A DNA stretch of 64,000 nucleotides, taken from Paractinoplanes pyxinae (GTDB lineage: Bacteria > Actinomycetota > Actinomycetes > Mycobacteriales > Micromonosporaceae). Shown piece after piece: positions 16,555 to 23,688 of this stretch; the first letter of the stretch is position 1; the number at the start of each line of letters is the position of its first letter. The DNA lies in assembly GCF_026626335.1 (NCBI RefSeq), contig NZ_JAPNTZ010000005.1, forward strand, positions 124,001-188,000, written 5' to 3'. The translations under genes were made by a program, and so were the position numbers. The notes under the pieces are model-generated. The model searched no databases, had not been told where the DNA came from, and saw only the letters and a list, made by a program, of their open reading frames with translations.

Positions 16555-17681
16555 GAGGCGGGCTGCTCGGTGAAGGCGCCGCCGGCGGGCAGGGCGGCCG
16601 CGACACTGCCGTCGCCCGCCGTGTCGGCGATGGCGGAGCGGGCGGGCAGCAGCGGGGTGGGGAACGGGCGGCTGGGCAGGTCGCGGCGCAGGGCGGGGGC
16701 GATCTCGGACTGGAAGAGCTCGAGGGTGGCCCGGTGCTGCTTGTCGGTCAGGCCGTCGCCGTCGGCGTGCAGGTGCATCACCTCGTGGCCGAACTCGGCG
16801 TGGTAGCGGTGCACCTTGTCGATGATCTGCTGTGGACTCCCGACCAGGATCGAGCTGCGTTCGACAGCATCCTCCAGCGTCGGGAACACCGGCTCGACAC
16901 CCACCTTGCGGAACAGCGCGATGCGGGCGTCATAGATCGGCCGGTACGTCTCCACGGCCTCCTGCGAGGTCGGTGCGGCGTAGAAGCCGGCGCTGCCCGC
17001 CCCGACCAGCGCATCGGCCGGGTCGTGCCCGTAGTGGGCCCACCGCTCGCGGTAGTACCTAATCAGTTCCGCGTACGGCTCGATGGGGTTGGTGACGTTG
17101 GCCGAGAACAGCGGGTCGCCGAACCGGGCCGCCAGGTCGACGCTCTCGCGGCTGGTGGCGCTGCCGTGCCAGACCCGGATCGGCTGCTGCAGCGGCCGCG
17201 GCCATGTCTCCGCGTCGTCCAGCGACGGGCGGAACCGGCCTTCCCAGGTCACTTTCGGCTCGCGCCAGAGCCGGCGGAACAGCTCGTAGCTCTCCCGGTT
17301 GCGGTCCCACTGGTCGTCCGCGGTGACGTGGAACAGCTTGGCCTGCGCGGCGCCGTTGCCCTTGCCGATGATCAGCTCGAGGCGCCCGCCGGACAGGTTG
17401 TCGAGCGTCGAGTAGTCCTCGAACGCGCGCACCGGATCGAGCAAACTGAGCGTCGTGACCGCCGTGAACAACCGAATGCGCGACGTAAGCGCAGCAACAT
17501 GACTGAGCACAACAGGCGGCGACGACGAGAAGAACGGCCGTTCATGCCGCTCCCCCACCCCGAACCCGTCAAATCCAAGCTCTTCCGCCAGCAACGCGTT
17601 GTCGACGACCTCCCGGAACCGCTCATGAGCCGCCCGCGCAGCGTTCTTCTCAGCAATCAAGGTTATGAGCAAGAACTTCAT
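16551..17681 (-). CDS. LLM class flavin-dependent monooxygenase (KPN_01858-like)
   Basis: The 376-residue luciferase-like protein begins MKFLLITLIAEKNAARAAHERF, continues with ALLAEELGFDGFGVGERHERPFF, and has LTSRIRLFTAVTTLSLLDP and the GRLELIIGKGNG segment expected at the flavin phosphate site. Its N-terminus and its position after an SBP-permease-permease-ATPase set match my recollection of the putative FMN-dependent monooxygenase family first seen beside a Klebsiella ABC importer. The start follows GGAGGTGGCGCG. Upstream, two micro-ORFs connect it without a gap to the fused ABC ATPase gene. The C-terminal 25 residues are low-complexity. The substrate is unknown. Confidence 0.85.
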   Translation of the reverse strand: MKFLLITLIAEKNAARAAHERFREVVDNALLAEELGFDGFGVGERHERPFFSSSPPVVLSHVAALTSRIRLFTAVTTLSLLDPVRAFEDYSTLDNLSGGRLELIIGKGNGAAQAKLFHVTADDQWDRNRESYELFRRLWREPKVTWEGRFRPSLDDAETWPRPLQQPIRVWHGSATSRESVDLAARFGDPLFSANVTNPIEPYAELIRYYRERWAHYGHDPADALVGAGSAGFYAAPTSQEAVETYRPIYDARIALFRKVGVEPVFPTLEDAVERSSILVGSPQQIIDKVHRYHAEFGHEVMHLHADGDGLTDKQHRATLELFQSEIAPALRRDLPSRPFPTPLLPARSAIADTAGDGSVAAALPAGGAFTEQPAS

Positions 17682-17818
17682 CGCGCCACCTCCAGGGTCC
17701 GCACCTCGTGGACCATCGCTTGCTCGTATTCGCCAAGCAGGCACCTCACCCGCGACACCTCCAGGTTCGGCGCCACGTCGATCAATGCGCGGCCGTACTC
17801 GTGCGGCAGGCACCTCAT
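17678..17818 (-). other. Junction-filling micro-ORF, 46 codons, two fused copies of an ABC 3'-end duplication
   Basis: The frame runs from an ATG overlapping the stop of micro-ORF 17815-17886 to a TGA overlapping the monooxygenase ATG. Its product contains HEYGRALIDVAPNLEVSR and then GEYEQAMVHEVRTLEVAR, both degenerate copies of the ABC C-terminus HEYTRALIDAVPTLEVSR. The two copies are 69 bp apart instead of 68, so the stop between them is out of frame and they read as one ORF. Confidence 0.55.
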
Positions 17819-17890
17819 ACCGACACCTCCGGCGCCGGCACTGCGTGGACCATCGCTCGGTCGTATTTGTGCGGCGGGAACTTCATCGCG
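17682..17890. repeat. 68-bp tandem repeat derived from the ABC gene 3' end
   Basis: Three degenerate copies of the last ~68 bp of the ABC ATPase gene lie in tandem after it. The marker CGMCACCT on the plus strand recurs at 17684, 17753, 17821 and 17889, giving spacings of 69, 68 and 68 bp. Each copy includes the minus-strand GGAGGTG ribosome binding site and a start codon. Confidence 0.8.
17815..17886 (-). other. Junction-filling micro-ORF, 23 codons
   Basis: The ATG overlaps the stop of the fused ABC ATPase gene (ATGA), and the TGA overlaps the next micro-ORF start (ATGA). The product starts MKFP, like the downstream monooxygenase MKFLL, and ends PHKYDRAMVHAVPAPEVSV, a degenerate copy of the ABC C-terminus. 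Confidence 0.55.
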
Positions 17891-20018
17891 ACACCTCCAA
17901 GGTCGGCACCGCGTCGATCAGGGCGCGGGTGTACTCGTGTTGCGGGTTGTGGAAGACGTCGTCGACCGGGCCGGACTCGACCACGGCGCCGTCGCGCATG
18001 ACTAGGACCCGGTCGGCCAGGTGGTGCACGACGCCGAGGTCGTGCGAGATGAACAGCAACGCCGTGCCGTCGGCAGCGCGGATGTCGGCCAGCAGGTCGA
18101 GCACCTGCGCCTGAACCGACACGTCCAGCGCCGACACCGGCTCATCGCAGATGATCAGCGACGGCCGAGGGGCCAGCGCCCGCGCGATGGCGACCCGCTG
18201 CCGCTGCCCGCCCGACAACTGCCGCGGATACCGATCAAGCACCTCGGCCCCCAACCCGACGCGCTCGAGCAACTCCACCACTTGTTCATTCCTGCGCGAA
18301 CGAGCAGCTTCGCTCAACCACGGCCACGACCGACGCCTCACATTGGCTGTTTGTGCGCGTTCGAAAGTCGGTGAGTGGCCGTTCGTGAGCGAAGCCGGCG
18401 GAAGTGCTTCTTCGACGATTCGGCGAACGGTCCAGCGCGGGTCGAAGCCGGACAGCGGGTCTTGCGAGATGAGCTGGAGGCGGCGGCGCCGCGGACGACG
18501 CCGCCGCTCCTTGAGCCCGGTCCATGGCGCGCCCTCGAACGCCACGGTCCCGGACGTGGGCGCGGTCAACCCGAACAGCAACTGGGCGACCGTGGTCTTA
18601 CCCGAACCCGACTCCCCCACCAGCCCGACGATCTCGCCCCGCCGAATCGTCAGGTCGACCCCGTCCACGACGGTGTGCGCCCCGTACCGCTTGTGCAGCC
18701 CCGAGGCCTCGACAATCACGGCGGGAGGGCCCGAATCGAACAGGGCGGGTGCCACCGCCAACTCATCCGCGACAGTCACGGTCGAAGCGCGCCCTGTGGA
18801 CGGCGCAGCCACGGCCGCACCCCCGGTGGATGCGACGCCTGTGAGCGCAACGCCCGCAACCGCAACACCTGTGGACGCCGCACCTGTGAGCGCAGCACCT
18901 GTGGACGAAGCGCCCGTCGAAGCAACGCCTGCGGATCCAGCGCCTCTCGACGCAGCGGTTGTGAGCGCATTCCTAGTTGGTGCAGGGCTCGTGGACGCAA
19001 CGCTCAAAAGCGGATCGCCCGTGGACGCAACGCCTGTCGACGCAGCGCCCGTGGACGTAGCACCCGTGAGCGCAACGCCTGTCGACGCCGCATTCATGGA
19101 TGCAGCAACGGTCAACGCAACGCCTGTCGACGCCGCGTCTATAGACGAAGCGCCTGTGGATGCCGCACCTGTGGACGCGGGCGATTTTGCTGCGGGAGCT
19201 GTCAGCGGCGGAGCGGTTGGGGATGAGAGGCGGCGGCCGCGGGAGGCGGCTGAGGGGACCGCCGCCAGCAGTTGGGCGGTGTAGGGGTGTGTCGGGGCGG
19301 TCAGCAGGGTTGAGGTCTCGCCGGACTCGACTATTCGGCCGTCCTTCATGACCAGGACTCGGGTGGCCAGGCGGGAGACGACCGCAAGGTCGTGGCTGAT
19401 CAGCAGGAGTGTGTCGCCGGTGGCGCGGCGTTCGGCCAGCAGGTTCAGGATCTGGGCCTGGACGGTTACGTCGAGCGCCGTCGTGGGCTCGTCGGCGATC
19501 AGCAAGGGCGGGGCGGCGGCGATGGCGGAAGCGATCAACGCCCGTTGGCGGAGGCCGCCCGAGAGCTGGTGTGGATACTGGGCGGCCCGGCGCTCCGGTT
19601 CGGGGACGTGGACGGTCGACAGCAACTCGCGGACCCGGGCCGGTCGGTCGTTGCGGTTGCCAATGCTGTGCACCTTCAGCACCTCGCTGATCTCGGCGCC
19701 GACTGTTCGCAGCGGGTCGAGGGAGACGAGCGCGTCCTGCATGACCAGGCCGGCGAAACCGCCGCGCAGTTTCTGCCAGTCGAAGGGGCCGGAGCGGCCG
19801 TCGATCTCGAAGCGGGAACTGCGCACTCGCGCGTTGTGGCCGGCCAATCCGACCAATGTGCGCGCGGTGACGCTCTTGCCGGATCCCGACTCCCCCACGA
19901 TGGCTACGCACTCGCCTCGGTGGATGTCGAGGTCGATGCCGCGTACGGCGTGAACGTCGCCCCGGCGGTGCGGGAACGTGACATGCAGGTCGCGCACCGA
20001 AACCAGCAGATCGCTCAT
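17883..20018 (-). CDS. Fused dual-ATPase subunit of a peptide/nickel-type ABC importer
   Basis: The 711-residue protein joins DppD-like and DppF-like ATPases. Domain 1 (residues 1-255) has Walker A GESGSGKS (42-49), signature LSGGLRQR and Walker B LLIADEPTTALD. Domain 2 (about 433-711) has GESGSGKT, LSGGQRQR and LIICDEPVSALD, each with a switch histidine in LISHD or FISHD. Two oddities stand out. Residues 278-410 are a low-complexity linker of repeated (A/V)STG(A/V) pentads. Residues 541-577 interrupt domain 2 between the SQDP and LLERVGL segments with a polar insertion encoded by GAGCGAA-rich DNA. It energises import through the two upstream-encoded permeases. Its stop overlaps the first of two micro-ORFs. 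Confidence 0.9.
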   Translation of the reverse strand: MSDLLVSVRDLHVTFPHRRGDVHAVRGIDLDIHRGECVAIVGESGSGKSVTARTLVGLAGHNARVRSSRFEIDGRSGPFDWQKLRGGFAGLVMQDALVSLDPLRTVGAEISEVLKVHSIGNRNDRPARVRELLSTVHVPEPERRAAQYPHQLSGGLRQRALIASAIAAAPPLLIADEPTTALDVTVQAQILNLLAERRATGDTLLLISHDLAVVSRLATRVLVMKDGRIVESGETSTLLTAPTHPYTAQLLAAVPSAASRGRRLSSPTAPPLTAPAAKSPASTGAASTGASSIDAASTGVALTVAASMNAASTGVALTGATSTGAASTGVASTGDPLLSVASTSPAPTRNALTTAASRGAGSAGVASTGASSTGAALTGAASTGVAVAGVALTGVASTGGAAVAAPSTGRASTVTVADELAVAPALFDSGPPAVIVEASGLHKRYGAHTVVDGVDLTIRRGEIVGLVGESGSGKTTVAQLLFGLTAPTSGTVAFEGAPWTGLKERRRRPRRRRLQLISQDPLSGFDPRWTVRRIVEEALPPASLTNGHSPTFERAQTANVRRRSWPWLSEAARSRRNEQVVELLERVGLGAEVLDRYPRQLSGGQRQRVAIARALAPRPSLIICDEPVSALDVSVQAQVLDLLADIRAADGTALLFISHDLGVVHHLADRVLVMRDGAVVESGPVDDVFHNPQHEYTRALIDAVPTLEVSR
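18288..18398. repeat. GAGCGAA-rich insertion inside the second ATPase domain
   Basis: This stretch encodes residues 541-577 of the fused ATPase, a segment absent from ordinary DppF-like domains at this point. On the plus strand it contains GCTTCGCTCA and CGTTCGTGAGCGAAG, inverted copies of the core found in other repeats of this window. It keeps the reading frame. Confidence 0.5.
18783..19190. repeat. 15-bp-periodic linker repeat in the fused ATPase gene
   Basis: About 400 bp built from degenerate 15-bp units (plus strand GCACCTGTGGACGCA-like) encode (A/V)STG(A/V) pentads, over 20 of them. The segment lies between the two ATPase domains, where homologues have a short linker, and probably grew by slippage. 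Confidence 0.8.
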
Positions 20019-20098
20019 GCCTGCCTCCCCTTGAAGCGCCCGCGGGCGATAGCGACGCTCTCGAAACGGATATCCACAACCACCGGAAGGAGATTCAC
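20015..20098 (-). other. Junction-filling micro-ORF, 27 codons
   Basis: The GTG overlaps the stop of the DppC-like permease gene (GTGA), and the TGA overlaps the start of the ATPase gene (ATGA). The predicted end GRFKGRQA copies the permease C-terminus RRFEGRSA, about 80 bp away, including the GGGGAGG ribosome binding site. This again looks like a duplicated gene junction. Confidence 0.5.
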
Positions 20099-20940
20099 GC
20101 CGACCTCCCCTCGAAGCGGCGTTGCAGGCGGCGGCCGACGACAGTCAGCGAGATGACGGTGAGGGTGACGACCACGCCGGGCAGGACCGTGGTCCACCAG
20201 GCGACGTTCAGGTAGCCGCGGCCTTCGGAGAGCATCGCGCCCCACTCCGGGGACGGCGGCTGCGGTCCCATGCCGAGGAAGCTGAGGCCGGCCGCGGCCA
20301 GGATGGCCTCGCCCAAGCCGATGATGGCGAGCACGGGAACCGGGCCGAGAACGTTCGGCAGTACGTGTCGCAGCACCAGCCGGAGGCGGGAGTCGCCGAA
20401 GGCCACGGCCTGAGTCACGTAGCCGGCCTGGCGCACCACGAGCGTCTGGGTGCGCACGACCCGGGCGTAGTTGGGCATCGTGGCCAGGCCGATCGCGATC
20501 ACCAGGCCGACCGTCCCGGGCCCGGCCACAGCCACGAAAAGGAGCGCCAGCAACAGCAACGGGAACGCGGAGAGCGCGTCGAACGACCGGCTGAGCGCCT
20601 CGTCGGCGTACTTGTGGGCCAGCCCGGCCAGCAAACCGAGCAGAAGCCCGATGCCGACCGCGATAGCCGTCGCCACCACGCCGATGAGCAGGGAGTGGCG
20701 AGCGCCGTGGACGACACGCCCAAAGACGTCACGCCCGAGCTGGTCGGTGCCGAACCAATGCGCCGCACTAGGCGCCTCAAGCACGTGCAACGGATCGGCA
20801 GCCAGCGGATCGCCGGCGAACAGCGAGGGCGTAACCGCCGCGACCAATGCCAACACCAGAAACCCGGTCGCCGCGGCCACGCCACCACCCGACGGCCTCC
20901 GCAACCGAACCGACAGCGGACGCTCGAGGGCGATCGTCAT
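20095..20940 (-). CDS. DppC-like ABC importer permease
   Basis: The 281-residue permease begins MTIALERPLSVRLRR, has the DppC-type N-terminal membrane helix, the family motif HWFGTDQLGRDVFGRVVHGARHSLLIG, and the EAA-type cytoplasmic loop (GDSRLRLVLRHVLPNVLGPV) that contacts the ATPase, followed by SFLGMGPQPPSPEWGAML. Six membrane segments are seen. The start follows GGGAGGAGCTGAC. It partners with the DppB-like permease encoded upstream; two micro-ORFs separate the genes. Confidence 0.9.
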   Translation of the reverse strand: MTIALERPLSVRLRRPSGGGVAAATGFLVLALVAAVTPSLFAGDPLAADPLHVLEAPSAAHWFGTDQLGRDVFGRVVHGARHSLLIGVVATAIAVGIGLLLGLLAGLAHKYADEALSRSFDALSAFPLLLLALLFVAVAGPGTVGLVIAIGLATMPNYARVVRTQTLVVRQAGYVTQAVAFGDSRLRLVLRHVLPNVLGPVPVLAIIGLGEAILAAAGLSFLGMGPQPPSPEWGAMLSEGRGYLNVAWWTTVLPGVVVTLTVISLTVVGRRLQRRFEGRSA

Positions 20941-20941
20941 G

Positions 20942-21022
20942 TCAGCTCCTCCCATCAACGAGCAACAACGTCCAACAGGCGACCAGCGAACGCCGGCAAA
21001 CGCGCAACAAACGAACAGTCAC
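20942..21022 (-). other. Junction-filling micro-ORF, 26 codons
   Basis: The GTG overlaps the stop of micro-ORF 21019-21084, and the stop sits 1 nt before the DppC-like ATG (TGACATG). The product starts VTVRLLRVCRRSL, almost the same as its neighbour. Its 3' end GGAGGAGCTGACATGAC duplicates the end of the DppB-like gene. Confidence 0.5.
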
Positions 21023-21084
21023 GACGACCACCCCCGCACAGCGAGCAGCAAACGCCGACGAACGCGCAACAAACGCACAGTCAT
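21019..21084 (-). other. Junction-filling micro-ORF, 21 codons
   Basis: The ATG lies 1 nt after the DppB-like stop (TGACATG), and the TGA overlaps the GTG of the next micro-ORF. The product starts MTVRLLRVRRRLLLAV, near-identical to the following micro-ORF over its first nine residues, so the two are tandem copies. Confidence 0.5.
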
Positions 21085-21085
21085 G

Positions 21086-21994
21086 TCAGCTCCTGCGCAG
21101 GCGTGGGTCGATGACCAGGTAGGCGAGGTCGGCCGCCGTGTTGATGACGACGTACACGAAGGCTGAGAAGACGACGACGGCCAGCACCACGGGCAGGTCC
21201 TCGCTCGTCACGGCCTGCAGCGTCACCTGGCCCAGCCCGGGCCGGCCGAAGACGGTCTCGATGATCACCGCGCCGCCCAGGAGGATGCCGAACAGCCAGC
21301 CGATCAGCGTGATCACCGGCAGCAGGGCGTGGCGCAGGGCATGCCGTACGAGCACGGCCCGCTCGCCCAGGCCGCGCGCCCGGGCCGTCACCACGAACGG
21401 CTCGTCGAGCGCCCGGTCGATGCCGTCGCGCAGCACCTGCGTCAGCACCCCGGCCACCGGCAGCGCCAGCGTCAGAGCCGGCAGCACCAGCGCCGCGACT
21501 CCCTGGTCGCCCGACACCGGGAACCAGCCCAGCCGGAACGAGAACACGCTGAGCAGCACGATCCCGATCAGGAAGGACGGCGTCGACACCAGCACCAGCT
21601 CCGCCGTCGAGCTGACCCGGCGGGCCCACGGCCGACGGGTCGTCACGGCCAGCACCAACGCCAGCAGGATCCCCAGCACCGCCGCGGTCACCGCGAGCGT
21701 GAGCGTCGGCCCGATCTGGTCGGCGATCACATCCCGTACGGGACGTTGCAGGAGGTACGACCGGCCCAGGTCACCCTGCGCGGCCCGCCACAGGTAATCC
21801 ACGTACTGAATGACGGCGGGCCGATCCAAGTTCCATTCGCGGACGATCTGAGCGCGGATCAGCGGGGTGTCGGCGCCGTCGCCGATGATGCTGTCCACGG
21901 TGTCGCCGGGCGCCGCGAGCAGCGCCAGGTAGGCGGCGGTCGCGGCGGCCCACAGAACGACCAGCCCGGTGGCCAGGCGGCGGAGCACGATCAC
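21086..21994 (-). CDS. DppB-like ABC importer permease
   Basis: The 302-residue permease starts at GTG 21994, overlapping the stop of the binding-protein gene. It has six membrane segments, the periplasmic segment LDRPAVIQYVDYLWRAAQGDLG typical of DppB, and the EAA loop TARARGLGERAVLVRHALRHALLPVITLIG. The later VIIETVFGRPGLGQVTLQAV motif is diagnostic for this permease class. It forms the heterodimeric channel with the DppC-like protein. Confidence 0.9.
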   Translation of the reverse strand: MIVLRRLATGLVVLWAAATAAYLALLAAPGDTVDSIIGDGADTPLIRAQIVREWNLDRPAVIQYVDYLWRAAQGDLGRSYLLQRPVRDVIADQIGPTLTLAVTAAVLGILLALVLAVTTRRPWARRVSSTAELVLVSTPSFLIGIVLLSVFSFRLGWFPVSGDQGVAALVLPALTLALPVAGVLTQVLRDGIDRALDEPFVVTARARGLGERAVLVRHALRHALLPVITLIGWLFGILLGGAVIIETVFGRPGLGQVTLQAVTSEDLPVVLAVVVFSAFVYVVINTAADLAYLVIDPRLRRS

Positions 21995-23595
21995 TTGCTC
22001 AGCCAGACGGTGTAGGCGCTGCCGGGAACGCCAGCGGTCGGTTCGAACTGCAGCCCGCCCACCTTCTTGGACGCCGCGATCTGATCGGCCGGCGCGTACA
22101 GCGGCAGGATGAGCGAGTCATCGGCGATCACCTTTTGCTGCAGGTCGCGGTAGACGGCCGCGCGAGAAGTAGCATCCTGAGCCGCCTGGCCCTTGTCGAG
22201 CAGCCCGTCGATCCCCTTGTCCTGCACGCCCAGCCGGTTGATGGCGCCGTTCGAGGCGAGCAGCAGGTTGAGCGCGGCGCCGGCGTCGGTGTCGGCCCGC
22301 GAGTTGTCGAAGACCTCGTACTCGCCCTTCTCCAGCGCCGCCGTCGCCGTGCCCTGGTCGACCACCGAGACCTGCAGGTCGATGCCCGCGCTCTGCTTGA
22401 CCGCGGCCTGCACGGCCTGGGCCAGGATCTCGCGGCGATCGCGGACGAACGGCGCCGACTGCACGAGCCGGACGGTGAGCCGCTTGCCGTCCTTGACCCG
22501 GTAGCCGTCGGCGTCGCGGGTGTTCCAGCCGGCCGCGTCGAGGGTCGCGTTGGCCCGTTCGGCATTACCGCCGTACGTGCCTTCCAGCGACTTGTCGTAC
22601 AGCGGGCTGGTCGGCCCGATCACGCTCCAGGCCCGGGTGGCGGTGCCGCGGTAGACACCCTTCAGCACGGTGTCGACGTCGAGCGCGTCCCGGAACGCTT
22701 GGCGAACCTTGATGTCGTCGAACGGCGCATGCGTGACGTTGAAGTAGTAGCTGTACGCCGATCCCGAGTTGAGCCCCTTGCTCAGCGTCAGCGACGGATT
22801 GCCGGTGATCTGCGCCTGGTCGGTGGCCGGCACGCCCTCGATCACCTGCACCTGGCCCGAGGTGAGCGCCCCCACGCGTACGGAACTCTCTTTGAGGAAC
22901 CGGTAGGTGACCTCGTCGAGATAGGCCGGGCGGTCGCGATAGCCGGGGTTCTTCTTGTAGTGGATCTCTTGGCCGGGCGTGTAGCGGTCGAGGACGAACG
23001 GGCCGGTGCCGGCCAGGTCCGTGCCGCCGGCCTTGAGGTTCTTGGCCTCCTTGAGCGACTTGGGCGACACGATCGCGCCCTGCGGCGACGACAGGAAGTC
23101 GAGGATCAGCACGTCCGGCCGGGTGAGGTTGTACTTGACGGTCGAGGCGTCCACGACGTCGACCGACTTCAAGTTCTTGAGTTGTACGGCGGCCACGGCC
23201 GGGGCGTAGCCGTCGGCGAGCAGCTGATCGATGTTGGCCTTGACGGCCGCCGCGTCGAACGTCGTGCCGTCGCTGAACGTGACGCCGGTGCGCAACTTGA
23301 CGGTGTAGGTGAGCCCGTCGGCCGACGCCTCGTAACCACTGGCCAGCCACGGCACGTAGCCGCCCTTGTCGTCGTGGGTCAGCAGCGACTCGAAGTTGTT
23401 CCAGACCAGCAGGCGCGCCTTGGCCTGTGCGTACTGATGCGGGTTGAGGGTGATCGGTTCGGTCTCGATGCCCCAGGTCAGGGCGCCTCCGGAGACCGGT
23501 TCGCCGGCTGCGGCGGAGTCGGTGCCACCGCTGCCGGAGCAGCCCGCGACGAGCGCGGTTGCCACGGCGGCGATCAACAGGGAACGGCGACGCAT
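21991..23595 (-). CDS. Peptide/nickel-type ABC substrate-binding lipoprotein
   Basis: The 534-residue lipoprotein has a signal peptide with lipobox LVAGC (cysteine near residue 19) and the SBP family 5 fold: LTWGIETEPITLNPHQYAQ, then VPWLASGYEASADGLTYTVKLRTGVTFSDGTTFDAAAV, and the late FDDIKVRQAFRDALD motif. It captures a small substrate outside the membrane for the DppBC-like permease. Neighbouring flavin monooxygenases suggest that the substrate is an organic sulfur or nitrogen compound to be oxidised, but this is inference. ATG 23595 follows GGAGGTGGAG. It is the first gene of the operon down to 15329. Confidence 0.9.
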   Translation of the reverse strand: MRRRSLLIAAVATALVAGCSGSGGTDSAAAGEPVSGGALTWGIETEPITLNPHQYAQAKARLLVWNNFESLLTHDDKGGYVPWLASGYEASADGLTYTVKLRTGVTFSDGTTFDAAAVKANIDQLLADGYAPAVAAVQLKNLKSVDVVDASTVKYNLTRPDVLILDFLSSPQGAIVSPKSLKEAKNLKAGGTDLAGTGPFVLDRYTPGQEIHYKKNPGYRDRPAYLDEVTYRFLKESSVRVGALTSGQVQVIEGVPATDQAQITGNPSLTLSKGLNSGSAYSYYFNVTHAPFDDIKVRQAFRDALDVDTVLKGVYRGTATRAWSVIGPTSPLYDKSLEGTYGGNAERANATLDAAGWNTRDADGYRVKDGKRLTVRLVQSAPFVRDRREILAQAVQAAVKQSAGIDLQVSVVDQGTATAALEKGEYEVFDNSRADTDAGAALNLLLASNGAINRLGVQDKGIDGLLDKGQAAQDATSRAAVYRDLQQKVIADDSLILPLYAPADQIAASKKVGGLQFEPTAGVPGSAYTVWLSK

Positions 23596-23688
23596 CTCCA
23601 CCTCCAGGTGAACGGACTCTCTTTTTCCTATAGCCGAACTAGGATATAAGCAAGGGGTCAACGGCTTCTGTCTCAGATAGCGGTGAGC
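23596..23688. promoter_or_regulatory. Divergent promoter region, binding protein / MFS
   Basis: This 93-nt AT-richer gap separates divergent starts. It contains TTTTTCCTATAGCCGAAC and CTAGGATATAAGC. TATAAG or TAGGAT could be a -10 for one strand and TATAGG for the other. No full operator was found. Confidence 0.35.
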
